IMG/VR virus record: IMGVR_UViG_3300042542_000798
Location: 1 to 25,859 of that record
Reading direction: 5' to 3' (one strand)
Length of the DNA: 25,859 nt
Origin: a virus
Positions within the stretch are counted from its first letter, which is position 1. Every line of letters starts with the position of its first letter. Shown in pieces: positions 13,551-20,764 of the stretch. A program made the position numbers and the translations under genes. The notes below the pieces were generated by a model. It had not been told where the DNA came from, ran no database searches, and saw only the letters and a list, made by a program, of their open reading frames with translations.

Positions 13551-13652
13551 ACCTGCATATACCTGAACCATCTGATCCATCAAGTAGGTCATGACATTAT
13601 TCGAAGTCAATACTTCGCCCGATGCGAATGTGCGATATCCAGCTCCAGCCAT
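13443..13652 (-). CDS. Stand-alone copy of the fibre N-terminal module
   Basis: The 69-residue protein (MAGAGYRTFASGEVLTSNNV at the start, FNGSTWVNV at the end) is a near copy of the first 66 residues of the next gene. A 69-bp stretch is identical (13482-13550 equals 13270-13338), an offset of 212 bp. AGGAGA precedes its ATG. It ends in TAG with a two-base gap to the next ATG, and the two genes are in different frames. It may be a truncated fibre that occupies attachment sites without a tip, or a leftover of module exchange. Confidence 0.75.
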   Translation of the reverse strand: MAGAGYRTFASGEVLTSNNVMTYLMDQMVQVYAGTAARSSAIPSPSTGMVAYSTATGLQVFNGSTWVNV

Positions 13653-13659
13653 AATTCTC

Positions 13660-14904
13660 CTATGTTAGTGCGTAAGTTGTGTCATCAAGTTCGGATGTGT
13701 CAAGCAAGAACGGAAGGACGATCTGTGCTTGACCTAGTCCGAATCTTATCCGATGATCTGTGGGTGTAATGTCGTGCGTGACGGACTCGATGAACACGGT
13801 GTCGGTGCGCGACAGTGGCAACCCTTGGTCGTATCGCTTGGTGACGGAACAAACTGATCCCACGTCAAGTGTCAGTACGGTTGGCCATAACGCTGAACCG
13901 CAAGCGTTCAAACTGGTTGAGATCTCATTGAAGCGAATCTTTGGTTCCTTGTATTTGTCGAGCAGGTTCTGTGCCAAGGTCGCTCCAGCCGCTTCGCTCA
14001 CCAACGGCACACCTGAGAACGATAATGTTTGCACACCAAACTTCGTTTGGCTTGTCGCATCGGATGCGATCTGTGCTGCGGTGCCACCATCGACATCTAC
14101 TTGGACACGGTTGAATAATGTTTCTTGACCGTATGCGACACCGATCGCCAAGATCGGAATCTCGTTTGACGCTGTACCACCGAACGATGCGATAGCGGTT
14201 GAGAAGGTGAATGAGATTCTCGGATCAAACTGGATTTCGTTGCGACGGTTTGCGAACAGGCGACCATCCTCAGCGATGGCGACAGCCTGCAACGCCGACA
14301 ACGTGTTCGTGTTGTCGCCGTAGGCGACGGTGCCACAGGTCGCGACACCTGTTGTGATGTCTCGTAGCGCAGTTGAGAAGTTCACTTCTGGTCGGTTCAA
14401 GATTGCTGTGACTCGATCCGAAGTCAACTGCGATGATGGTGAGAATGCGGTGAGTGCTGTGCGGGACAGTTCGTACAGTCCGTCTGCTGAGACAATGGAT
14501 GCGAACGACAGGTTCGGCATCTCGTAGGTGATGTCAAGGTCGGTGATTGCGCCGACGAACAGCTCGGCTGTACCGGCAAGAACCTTGATCGCTCGTCTTG
14601 GTGCCAAGTCGAAGTCGCCTTGGTAATAGGTTGATGCGGTGTTCGCTGGATCAAACAGTCGGCCTGAAGCACGGTCATCAGCCAAGATGCGACAGGTGCC
14701 AGGTGAGAACTGGTCGGTTTGACTGGTGCGGCCACGCTGGATTGCGACAGACAACACATATTCGGTTGCGTCCACAAAGTCTGTTGAGCCGTTAAGTGTG
14801 TCTGTGCCGTCAAGAAGTGATGTGTCGAGGATGAATGCGTCAGCGATCGCACCGACATCCAGAAGCACCGAATACTCTTGACCCCACTTCAAAGTCTTTG
14901 GCAT
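13660..14904 (-). CDS. Minor tail protein (hub or baseplate-like)
   Basis: The 414-residue protein follows the tape measure and precedes the fibres, the usual place for a distal tail or hub-like minor tail protein. Sequence such as WGQEYSVLLDVG, YVLSVAIQRGRTSQTDQFSP, GTCRILADDRASGRLFDP and a later beta-rich part (VCSVTKRYDQGLPLSRTDTV, FIESVTHDITPTDHR) matches actinophage minor tail proteins. They link the tail tube to receptor-binding parts. No peptidase motif is visible. ATG 14904 is two bases after the tape-measure stop. Confidence 0.75.
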   Translation of the reverse strand: MPKTLKWGQEYSVLLDVGAIADAFILDTSLLDGTDTLNGSTDFVDATEYVLSVAIQRGRTSQTDQFSPGTCRILADDRASGRLFDPANTASTYYQGDFDLAPRRAIKVLAGTAELFVGAITDLDITYEMPNLSFASIVSADGLYELSRTALTAFSPSSQLTSDRVTAILNRPEVNFSTALRDITTGVATCGTVAYGDNTNTLSALQAVAIAEDGRLFANRRNEIQFDPRISFTFSTAIASFGGTASNEIPILAIGVAYGQETLFNRVQVDVDGGTAAQIASDATSQTKFGVQTLSFSGVPLVSEAAGATLAQNLLDKYKEPKIRFNEISTSLNACGSALWPTVLTLDVGSVCSVTKRYDQGLPLSRTDTVFIESVTHDITPTDHRIRFGLGQAQIVLPFLLDTSELDDTTYALT

Positions 14905-14906
14905 GG

Positions 14907-17000
14907 CTACCTTCTTGGCGCAAAGCCGAGACGGTCAATCGCGAACGCATCAACCGCCGTGTACTGCTGCAACAGTTGCACAATCTGCCGCCCAGCCTCA
15001 ACACCGTTCGTCCCGATACCCGTGTTCACCACAATCTGCACAGATGGATCAGCTTGACCTGCGAACCCTGTGCCACTGCCTGCCGGTGTCGGCACAGTCG
15101 GCAAGGTTGGGATTGCGGCGGTAACTCCAGCAACTCTTGCAGCCTCAGCCACCTTGGCGATTGCTTCGGCAAGATTCTCGTAGGCTTCCGTCTCACGCTC
15201 GACTGCTTCTGTTAAACGCTCCGATGCTTCACGTTCCTTGACCTTGGCATCGTTGACGTCTTCAAGCAGTTTGTTGTAAGTGTCTGAACCGATGATCGCA
15301 CCGCTCACCGCTTCGTTCAGAACAAGTTGTGCATCTTTAAGTTTGCTAGTGGCTTCAAACTCTGAATCGCTTGCATCCGCGACAGCCAACTTCGCTTGTG
15401 CCAAGTCAATCTCTGCCTGGCGAATTGCTTGCGCACTCGATTCAGGATCTTTGCGCAGATCGGCAAGTGCCTTCTCGGCGTCAGCGACCGCAAACACCGA
15501 CTCCTCGACACGGAACCCAGCCTGCGCAACATTACGTTGAGCCGCCGACAGTTCTCGCTGAGCCTTCTTCGCCTGATCCGAATCCGCACCATAACCATTG
15601 ACCGCATCATTCAACGCCTTCTGCTTCGCGAACACATCGTCCTGCGCACCCTTCAAAGAATCGGCAGCCTTCGACGAAGCAGTCTGCGCATTGTTGAACG
15701 CCTTCTGCGCAGAGGTCGAAGACTTCAACGCATCCGTGTACTTCTCAAACTTCTGTTTCGCAGTCTCAACTGTCTTGGCTGCGCCACCTGTCTTCTTGTC
15801 CAAATTGCCGAGCGACGTTGACCAGTCATCTGTTGACTCTTTAGCCTTCGGCAGAACCTTGGTTCCCAATCTGTCTGTCTGTTCAATCAATGGTGAGATC
15901 TTGTTGCCGGACAGATTCAATGCCGCACTTGTATTGATTACCGATAGTCGCAGTTTGTCGAAGGTGTCAGTGACTTTGTTTGTTCGGTCAATGAGCATCT
16001 GCTCGACTGTGATGATTCCGTCGCCACCTGTGACCGACGAAGCGATCGCTCGCAGAACATCAATGAACGCAAATGCTGGTTTGAAGAAGTTGACGATTGC
16101 TTGTTCAAACTCAATTACCGACAGAATCATTCTCTCAATAGAGTTGATGACCGTAAACGAGACTGGACCCATTGCGGCAGCAAAGTATTTGATTGCACCA
16201 GTCAGACCTTCTTCTTTGAATCCATCGACTGCGGCTTTCAACGCTGGGATGATTCGCTTCTGCAAGAACTCTACGATCTTCTCAAATGCTGGCAGAAGCA
16301 AGAAGCCAACTGTCTCGACTACTTCGCCAAATGATGTGCGGAGAATCTTCACTCGCCCAGTGAATGTGTCGGCTGCGGTTGCGGCTGCACCACCAAACTG
16401 TTCTTCTAAAGTTTTGAGGATTGCTCCAAAGTCTTTTGACTTCTTTGCGCCTTCGTCCAACGGAATGCCGAGTCGAGTAAGGGCGCCGATCTGACCTGTC
16501 GCAGCACGACCCAATCCCAAAGTGACGGCTTCCAAGTCACGGCCTGTGGCTGCGCTTATGTCGAGTGCAAGTCCGAACAGACGTTGAGATTTTTCTAGAT
16601 CACCTGTGGCGCGGGCAAGGTTCCCGAACGCTGGTCGAAGTTCATCATCGGCGACACCTGTCGCCAACATTGCCTGCTCAATGAATGCTTCGGTTGCTTG
16701 CACTTGTGCGGTTGTTGCACCGGCTGAACGAATCAACTGTGCTTCAAGACTTTTCTGTGATGCTTCGTCGGCGGCTGCTGCTGCGACTGCTGCTGTCGCT
16801 GCACCTGCGACCGCGGTCAACGCACCGAGCGCAATGAACGCACCCTTCTTTACGAAGTCAAATGCCTTGCCAAGTCCAGCACCGATTGACTGAACCTTCT
16901 CGATTGACTGCTGTCCTTCACGGGCAAGATTCTTGAACGCCGTGATAGCACCGTCGGCGTTGCCGAGAATCTTTACAACGAATGTGCGTTCACCTGCCAT
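14907..17000 (-). CDS. Tail tape measure protein
   Basis: The 697-residue protein is the longest in the window and has the composition of a tape measure: an N-terminal helix (ILGNADGAITAFKNLAREG), hydrophobic segments (KGAFIALGALTAVAGAATA), and long alanine, lysine and glutamine-rich coiled coils (about residues 415-640: SSKAADSLKGAQDDVFAKQK, AQRELSAAQRNVAQAG). It sets tail length and may help DNA cross the membrane. At about 1.5 angstrom per residue it predicts a tail near 100 nm. No lysozyme or peptidase domain is seen. ATG 17000 has a weak Shine-Dalgarno. Confidence 0.92.
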   Translation of the reverse strand: MAGERTFVVKILGNADGAITAFKNLAREGQQSIEKVQSIGAGLGKAFDFVKKGAFIALGALTAVAGAATAAVAAAAADEASQKSLEAQLIRSAGATTAQVQATEAFIEQAMLATGVADDELRPAFGNLARATGDLEKSQRLFGLALDISAATGRDLEAVTLGLGRAATGQIGALTRLGIPLDEGAKKSKDFGAILKTLEEQFGGAAATAADTFTGRVKILRTSFGEVVETVGFLLLPAFEKIVEFLQKRIIPALKAAVDGFKEEGLTGAIKYFAAAMGPVSFTVINSIERMILSVIEFEQAIVNFFKPAFAFIDVLRAIASSVTGGDGIITVEQMLIDRTNKVTDTFDKLRLSVINTSAALNLSGNKISPLIEQTDRLGTKVLPKAKESTDDWSTSLGNLDKKTGGAAKTVETAKQKFEKYTDALKSSTSAQKAFNNAQTASSKAADSLKGAQDDVFAKQKALNDAVNGYGADSDQAKKAQRELSAAQRNVAQAGFRVEESVFAVADAEKALADLRKDPESSAQAIRQAEIDLAQAKLAVADASDSEFEATSKLKDAQLVLNEAVSGAIIGSDTYNKLLEDVNDAKVKEREASERLTEAVERETEAYENLAEAIAKVAEAARVAGVTAAIPTLPTVPTPAGSGTGFAGQADPSVQIVVNTGIGTNGVEAGRQIVQLLQQYTAVDAFAIDRLGFAPRR

Positions 17001-17016
17001 GGTGAAGCAATTCTAC

Positions 17017-17730
17017 TCAGTTAGCAGTCATCCGTTTACGCAGGTCAGACCACTCACGTTGCATGTCTTTGTGAATCTCTTCTTGTGTCATGCCCTCATA
17101 CTGCGACAAGTCAAGTGGTGCTTCCCACCACTTCGGATCCATTGCGACTCTTGCCCACTTACCACTCTTCGTTTGACGAGTCGTGCGAATGTTCGGTGTG
17201 TCGAATCGTCGTGTCGGTGCAGCGATATCTGTGATGGTTGGATCAAGGAATCGCCAACCTGAATGATGTGTACGGAATGCTTGACCAGCTTCGTGCTGTG
17301 GCAAGAAGAAGATACGGGCAGGGTCTTTGGTTGCTGGGTCGCCTTTGAGACGAAGACGCTCATGTGTCTCGTACCAGACTTCTTCCCAGTTCTGCACCGG
17401 CACAGCCTGCTCAAACGGGACGACGATGTGCCAGTGTGGATCGTTGTCACGATGCGACCAGGTTGTGTAGGCGAAGTGTATGTACGATCCGAGATCTGCT
17501 TGCTCGAATGCTTCGCCGTCAAGGTCGGCAACCAACGCCCAGATGTGTGAGACGTTCGCGTTGCCACGGGTTGTGTGTTCACGGTAGGTGACTGGCGAGT
17601 ACAGCGAGCCGTCTGACTTGTTTGCTCGTTCTTGATGGTTGCCGAGGATGGATGCAAACTCCATCCAAGATTCGGCGATGGTCTTTGGGTAGACGGACTT
17701 GACCGATGGGAACCCAACGACCTCAAACAT
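17017..17730 (-). CDS. Stand-alone archaeo-eukaryotic primase (AEP)-like protein
   Basis: From ATG 17730 (a TTG at 17748 lies upstream) the product has 237 residues. It contains HIWALVADLDGEAF (D69 and D71, a DxD metal site), TTWSHRDNDPHWHIVVPF (H99/H101) and KDPARIFFLPQHEAG (R139). This order and spacing match AEP primase domains of the kind found in plasmid and phage Rep proteins. The rest (WWEAPLDLSQYEG, MQREWSDLRKRM) is not recognised and has no helicase domain. It is odd to find it in the tail module, next to a ribbon-helix-helix gene and behind a separate promoter. It overlaps the upstream stop by eight bases. Primase activity itself is inferred. Confidence 0.65.
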   Translation of the reverse strand: MFEVVGFPSVKSVYPKTIAESWMEFASILGNHQERANKSDGSLYSPVTYREHTTRGNANVSHIWALVADLDGEAFEQADLGSYIHFAYTTWSHRDNDPHWHIVVPFEQAVPVQNWEEVWYETHERLRLKGDPATKDPARIFFLPQHEAGQAFRTHHSGWRFLDPTITDIAAPTRRFDTPNIRTTRQTKSGKWARVAMDPKWWEAPLDLSQYEGMTQEEIHKDMQREWSDLRKRMTAN

Positions 17731-17863
17731 TGTGCAACCCAGTCTCAATGAACTGGCGAAGCAATTCAGACACGGTCACATCTTGTTTCTTGGCTTGACG
17801 CTCAATGAGTGTCTTGAGTTCTTTGTCAACTCTGATAGTGATGGTTGGATATTTGATTGTCAT
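17723..17863 (-). CDS. Ribbon-helix-helix (CopG/Arc-like) DNA-binding protein
   Basis: This 46-residue protein, MTIKYPTITIRVDKELKTLI then ERQAKKQDVTVSELLRQFIE, shows the ribbon-helix-helix pattern: a short beta strand (TITIRVD), helix A (KELKTLIERQAKKQ), a DVTVSE turn and helix B (LLRQFIETGL). Such proteins are dimeric repressors that insert the strand into DNA. ATG 17863 overlaps the previous stop as TGATG. The nearby 9-bp direct repeats around the -10 at 18073-18078 are plausible operators, which would make the cassette self-regulated; this is inference. Confidence 0.8.
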   Translation of the reverse strand: MTIKYPTITIRVDKELKTLIERQAKKQDVTVSELLRQFIETGLHNV

Positions 17864-18045
17864 CACATCACCACGATTGAATGGATAATTTCGTTGTCAA
17901 CAATCAGAAGGTTTGCGTAGTAGACCTTGGTTCCCTTTGGTCGTTGTACTGCTGCGAAGTGTGTCCAGCCTGTTGTGCGCATGCTTGGAGTGTGTTCTTT
18001 GATTTCAATAACTTTGAGTGTTTGGTTCTTGTGTTTGATTTGCAT
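17863..18045 (-). CDS. Hypothetical protein (60 aa), first gene of the RHH/AEP cassette
   Basis: ATG 18045 follows AAGGAGGT by four bases, the best Shine-Dalgarno of this region. The 60-residue product begins MQIKHKNQTLKVIEIKEHTP and ends VYYANLLIVDNEIIHSIVVM. It looks like a small beta-rich domain (QRPKGTKVYYANLLIVDN) and has no motif I recognise. It may be the first gene of a three-gene unit with the ribbon-helix-helix and AEP-like genes, to which it is coupled. Confidence 0.75.
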   Translation of the reverse strand: MQIKHKNQTLKVIEIKEHTPSMRTTGWTHFAAVQRPKGTKVYYANLLIVDNEIIHSIVVM

Positions 18046-18063
18046 GACTACCTCCTTAGGTAT

Positions 18064-18093
18064 GTAAGACAATCTATAGGAAGCGTAAGACAA
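18064..18093. repeat. 9-bp direct repeats flanking the -10 box (candidate operator)
   Basis: GTAAGACAA occurs at 18064-18072 and 18085-18093, a 21-bp step or about two helical turns. The -10 box TATAGA lies between them, touching the first copy. Ribbon-helix-helix repressors often bind such evenly spaced repeats, so these are candidate sites for the protein encoded at 17723-17863. Confidence 0.55.
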
Positions 18094-18101
18094 ACGCAAC
18101 T
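18073..18101 (-). promoter_or_regulatory. Candidate promoter of the RHH/AEP cassette
   Basis: On the minus strand a TATAGA (18073-18078) is a good -10 box, with TTGCGT (18094-18099) 15 bases upstream as a weak -35. Transcription from it would reach the ATG at 18045 after about 20 bases of leader with AAGGAGGT. An internal promoter inside a tail operon is unusual. Spacer is short, so confidence is moderate. Confidence 0.5.
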
Positions 18102-18115
18102 ATCTTTTCAAAGAT
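18102..18115. promoter_or_regulatory. Short inverted repeat upstream of the cassette promoter
   Basis: ATCTTT and AAAGAT are 6-bp inverted arms with a 2-base centre, just upstream of the candidate -35. It may be an activator or repressor site, or only AT-rich promoter DNA. A weak CCTTA/TAAGG hairpin at 18123-18137, just after the preceding stop, is too small to call a terminator. Confidence 0.3.
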
Positions 18116-18140
18116 TTTTGAGCCTTATTCCGTAAGGGTT

Positions 18141-18689
18141 CTAGCCGATGCCTAGTTCCTTGACCACACGGTCCATGCCATCTAGGTACTCCTTGGCGAT
18201 CGCGTTCTTGCGCTTGCGGACGGTCGGCCAGAAGAAGTATCCGGACTGACCTCGATGTCGCAAGAACTGCTTTGTCTTAGGTGTAGCACCACCACCAAAC
18301 TCCGCACCGAAGAACACATCGGCACGAGTTACTTTTGTTTTGCGTTTACTATTCGGACGAGACTTTGACACGAACGATTCTTTGCCACGCAACTTGATTG
18401 TCGGGATGCGGTCGTTGCTTGCGCGTAGTCCTTTGGCGACCTGTATCGCTTGACTGGCTCGACTGACCGTGGTCGCTTCAAGTTTGACTTTTGATTCCAA
18501 GTCTCTTGCCACCGCGTAGGCGACTTTGCGCATCTCTTTGTTGAACTGCGGAGATGCCTTCGAGAACTTGCGCAAAGTTTCAAACAAGTCCTTCACCACA
18601 ACTGTGTTGCCTGCGACTGCTGCGGTGCCGGCACGACCAAGAGTCCCACCTGTATCGCCTGGCATATTCGGGAATGCTGAGAAGGCCAT
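18141..18689 (-). CDS. HK97-gp10-like tail protein
   Basis: The 182-residue basic protein has the pattern of the HK97 gp10-like family: a helical middle (SPQFNKEMRKVAYAVARDLE) and a C-terminal part with VFFGAEFGGG, FLRHRGQSGYFFWPTVRK and YLDGMDRVVKELG. Members act in head-tail joining or tail completion. It lies after the chaperone instead of beside the connector, which is a little unusual. ATG 18689 has AAGGAT upstream and lies three bases after the stop of the frameshifted chaperone. Confidence 0.65.
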   Translation of the reverse strand: MAFSAFPNMPGDTGGTLGRAGTAAVAGNTVVVKDLFETLRKFSKASPQFNKEMRKVAYAVARDLESKVKLEATTVSRASQAIQVAKGLRASNDRIPTIKLRGKESFVSKSRPNSKRKTKVTRADVFFGAEFGGGATPKTKQFLRHRGQSGYFFWPTVRKRKNAIAKEYLDGMDRVVKELGIG

Positions 18690-18691
18690 GA

Positions 18692-19107
18692 CTAGATCCT
18701 TTGATTCGGGTTCATCTTGACACTCTTCCAGCGCAGATAGCCGAGCATCGTGTACAGCATTCTAGGTGATTCTTGTAGAAGTAAAGATGGTGCGATGTGA
18801 GTCTCACACGCTAGGTATGCGATCAGCCAGTGGGCTGAGGATTCTCCAAAGGGTTGATCACCGCAGAATCGGTTCCAACCTCCACACTCTCGACTGTCTC
18901 AATCCATTCTTCAAACTTCATCGCAGTCTTCTTCGTGCGCTTTGTTGCATGCCACGCCAACCAGGCAAGGTCGGTGAGGCGTAGTTCTGTTTGGAAGTTT
19001 GCGACCGAACGATTCTTCTCGCCTTCGAAGGCGATAAAGTCTGCGAACTGCGCGGTCACTTTATTGACTACGCCGTCGAGCGCGATTACTTCTAGATTGA
19101 TTTTCAT
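18692..19107 (-). CDS. Tail assembly chaperone, -1 frameshift (GT-like) form
   Basis: After the slippery CCCTTTG the -1 frame stays open for 51 codons to a TAG at 18692-18694. This adds a tail that begins GESSAHWLIAYLACETHIAP and ends YLRWKSVKMNPNQRI. The fused product would have about 138 residues. A G/GT pair made by -1 shifting ahead of the tape measure is a conserved feature of long-tailed phages. The extension has no start of its own with a good Shine-Dalgarno and is otherwise unexplained by any gene. Confidence 0.75.
18823..18838 (-). other. Frameshift-stimulating hairpin
   Basis: TCAGCC and GGCTGA pair perfectly around a CACT loop, eight bases after the slippery heptamer. The zero-frame stop codon lies within the 3' arm. 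Confidence 0.6.
18823..19107 (-). CDS. Tail assembly chaperone, short (G-like) form
   Basis: The 94-residue protein MKINLEVIALDGVVNKVTAQ continues through ELRLTDLAWLAWHATKRTKK, typical of tail assembly chaperones of siphophages, which hold the tape measure during tail building. It lies directly after the tail-tube gene. ATG 19107 has a perfect AGGAGGT upstream. The end of the gene carries a -1 frameshift signal, so this is the product of ribosomes that do not shift. It ends in NPLENPQPTG. Confidence 0.8.
   Translation of the reverse strand: MKINLEVIALDGVVNKVTAQFADFIAFEGEKNRSVANFQTELRLTDLAWLAWHATKRTKKTAMKFEEWIETVESVEVGTDSAVINPLENPQPTG
18847..18853 (-). promoter_or_regulatory. -1 ribosomal frameshift slippery heptamer CCCTTTG
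   Basis: In the frame of the chaperone the bases read C CCT TTG, the X XXY YYZ pattern. Eight bases downstream a hairpin follows: TCAGCC-CACT-GGCTGA at 18823-18838, a perfect 6-bp stem with a 4-base loop that includes the zero-frame stop. Site, spacer and hairpin together form a standard -1 frameshift signal. Confidence 0.8.
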
Positions 19108-19135
19108 TCTTACCTCCTGATTGTTTTGTTAAGAA

Positions 19136-19546
19136 CTATGCGGTTGCTTTTGTGATCGTTCCGCTGATTGGCCAAGTGACATCGGCTGTGTTCAATTCAC
19201 CGACAGCACCGTTGACTGGGCTGAACTCTGTGCAAAGTACAGAGAAGGTGTAGTGAGGTGAAGCGGTTCCTGCTGCTGCTGTGCCTGCTGGTTTCACAAC
19301 CATCGTGACAGCGGTCGATCCGATCAATGGCATGATGAGTCCGTCAATGGCGTTGTAGTCGTTGTGCAACGAGAGTGTCACCGAGTTGTCAATCAATCCT
19401 GAGACGCGAGTTACTGCACCACCTGAACCGAAGTTTGTTGTTGGTACTTCGGCTGCTGAAGTTGACAGAGTTACTGCTGCAACGCTTGATGTGATATCGG
19501 TGCCGTTCAGAATTACGTTTGAGTTTGTGAGAACTAACTTTGCCAT
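19136..19546 (-). CDS. Major tail (tube) protein
   Basis: The 136-residue protein is rich in alanine, serine, threonine and valine with repeated short beta strands (MAKLVLTNSNVILNGTDITS, TLSTSAAEVPTTNFG, NTADVTWPISGTITKATA). This is typical of actinophage tail-tube proteins, which stack as hexameric rings to form the tube. Position between tail terminator and chaperone agrees. ATG 19546 has AGGAGAT upstream. Confidence 0.8.
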   Translation of the reverse strand: MAKLVLTNSNVILNGTDITSSVAAVTLSTSAAEVPTTNFGSGGAVTRVSGLIDNSVTLSLHNDYNAIDGLIMPLIGSTAVTMVVKPAGTAAAGTASPHYTFSVLCTEFSPVNGAVGELNTADVTWPISGTITKATA

Positions 19547-19548
19547 GA

Positions 19549-19716
19549 TTATTGATCTCCTGCCGTGTCGGCTTTTGAGGTTGATTTATCCGCTACCGGA
19601 ACAATGCGACCCGATTGCAGTAGAGAGTCTAGATGATCAACATCTGCGCCATCAATAGTGGCTGGATATTGTTTGTCTAAGACCGTGAAGCCTTCAACCA
19701 CCTGGAACTTTGCCAT
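19549..19716 (-). CDS. Small structural-region protein (55 aa)
   Basis: A frame of 56 codons runs from ATG 19716 to TAA 19549, three bases after the tail-terminator stop and ending just before the tube gene's Shine-Dalgarno region. The product begins MAKFQVVEGFTVLDKQYPAT and contains VDHLDSLLQSGRIVPVADK. The pattern of a strand, a helix ending in SGRIVPV and a polar tail is common in very small phage morphogenesis proteins. Its role is unknown. Confidence 0.7.
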   Translation of the reverse strand: MAKFQVVEGFTVLDKQYPATIDGADVDHLDSLLQSGRIVPVADKSTSKADTAGDQ

Positions 19717-19719
19717 AGG

Positions 19720-20130
19720 TTAAGCGTACACGACGACACGAAAGTCAACTGTCAGATAGGTCGTATCGTTCGCGTCAACGGTTGAGATGTTGGATGCCTC
19801 TTCAACGATTAAGGTTTGTGCGTATCCGCCTAGTGATGTGTCGGCTTCGATCGCTGCGCGAATCCCGCTGTCATAAGACAGGTAGGTGTCCATCAGGTTT
19901 TGTGCGGTGCGTTCTGCTGCACGACCGACAATCACACTGACCGTGAAGACGTGTGTGACTAAGCCTGCTCGCATTGCACCGTGGTAGGTGATTGATTCGA
20001 GTGTCGGCCATGCGATACCGCCGAGCGACGGGTTCACCTGATCGGGTTGCTGTGCGAATGCGCGAAGATTCGGGATCGTGGCAAGACGTGTCTGGAGTCC
20101 TGTTTTGAGTTCGGTGACTGTTGCGGTCAT
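19720..20130 (-). CDS. Tail terminator protein
   Basis: The 136-residue protein starts with a helix (VTELKTGLQTRLATIPNLRA), continues through FTVSVIVGRAAERTAQN and TYLSYDSGIRAAIEADTSLG, and ends TTYLTVDFRVVVYA. This alpha/beta order fits tail terminator or minor tail proteins that cap the tube at its head-side end. It lies between the connector and the tail tube, the usual order. ATG 20130 overlaps the connector stop as ATGA. Confidence 0.7.
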   Translation of the reverse strand: MTATVTELKTGLQTRLATIPNLRAFAQQPDQVNPSLGGIAWPTLESITYHGAMRAGLVTHVFTVSVIVGRAAERTAQNLMDTYLSYDSGIRAAIEADTSLGGYAQTLIVEEASNISTVDANDTTYLTVDFRVVVYA

Positions 20131-20753
20131 GCGAACATTCGCATTCGGCGATATGGCTCGACAAGTTGTGCGACGTCTGGGTCGAGTGCGCGTGTCACTC
20201 GTATCGCACCCAAGTCTCCGAAGCCGGCAACGCCGAGCGGTGAATCGTAACGCTTGAAGATTCTTGACGCCTGGATGATCACAGCTTGTGTAATCGGCTC
20301 AGGTACAGATGGCCAACCGTAGACCGCGGTGAGTTGCACCAATGCTTCGAGTCCGAAGTTTGCGTTTAAGGTTGGGAACAGATAGTCGCCGACTGCGCGG
20401 ATGCGTGTGTAAGGAACTGTCAACCCGTCCAAGATTCCGTTGACTGGTTCTAGTTGCCAATCGCTTGGACTCCAAGTGACATCAAAGTTGCCGTCCGCAT
20501 TTGTTTGTGTTTTTAATGTGATCGCAGTTCCAGCGATGTCGTCAATCTCGCACACGAATGAATCGGCTGCGGTGAACAGTCTCGTGGTTGCCGATCCGTA
20601 AGCCCAGAACTGTCGGTTCGCATAACCATCAATCAGTCGACTGGCAGCTCCGACACAATTGTCAAGAAGTTCATCGTCCTGAGTGTCGGCAGTCCCGATA
20701 CGAAGAGCAGCCTTAACTTGATTGCGTGTGGCGTAGCCGTTCGTGATTGCCAT
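20127..20753 (-). CDS. Head-tail connector (gp6-like adaptor)
   Basis: The 208-residue protein begins with an all-helical part (YATRNQVKAALRIGTADTQD, DELLDNCVGAASRLIDGYAN) typical of phage head-tail connector proteins that bind below the portal. A beta-rich insertion (about residues 55-125) and a helical end (EPITQAVIIQASRIFKRYDS) follow. A GGAAT lies ahead of ATG 20753. It is the first tail-side gene after the glycan island. Confidence 0.75.
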   Translation of the reverse strand: MAITNGYATRNQVKAALRIGTADTQDDELLDNCVGAASRLIDGYANRQFWAYGSATTRLFTAADSFVCEIDDIAGTAITLKTQTNADGNFDVTWSPSDWQLEPVNGILDGLTVPYTRIRAVGDYLFPTLNANFGLEALVQLTAVYGWPSVPEPITQAVIIQASRIFKRYDSPLGVAGFGDLGAIRVTRALDPDVAQLVEPYRRMRMFA

Positions 20754-20764
20754 AGATTCCTATC

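Noticed and set aside
15598-16494. Long plus-strand open frame of 298 codons
   Set aside because: It is antisense to the tape measure, whose alanine-rich codons rarely give stops on the other strand. No other plus-strand gene exists here.
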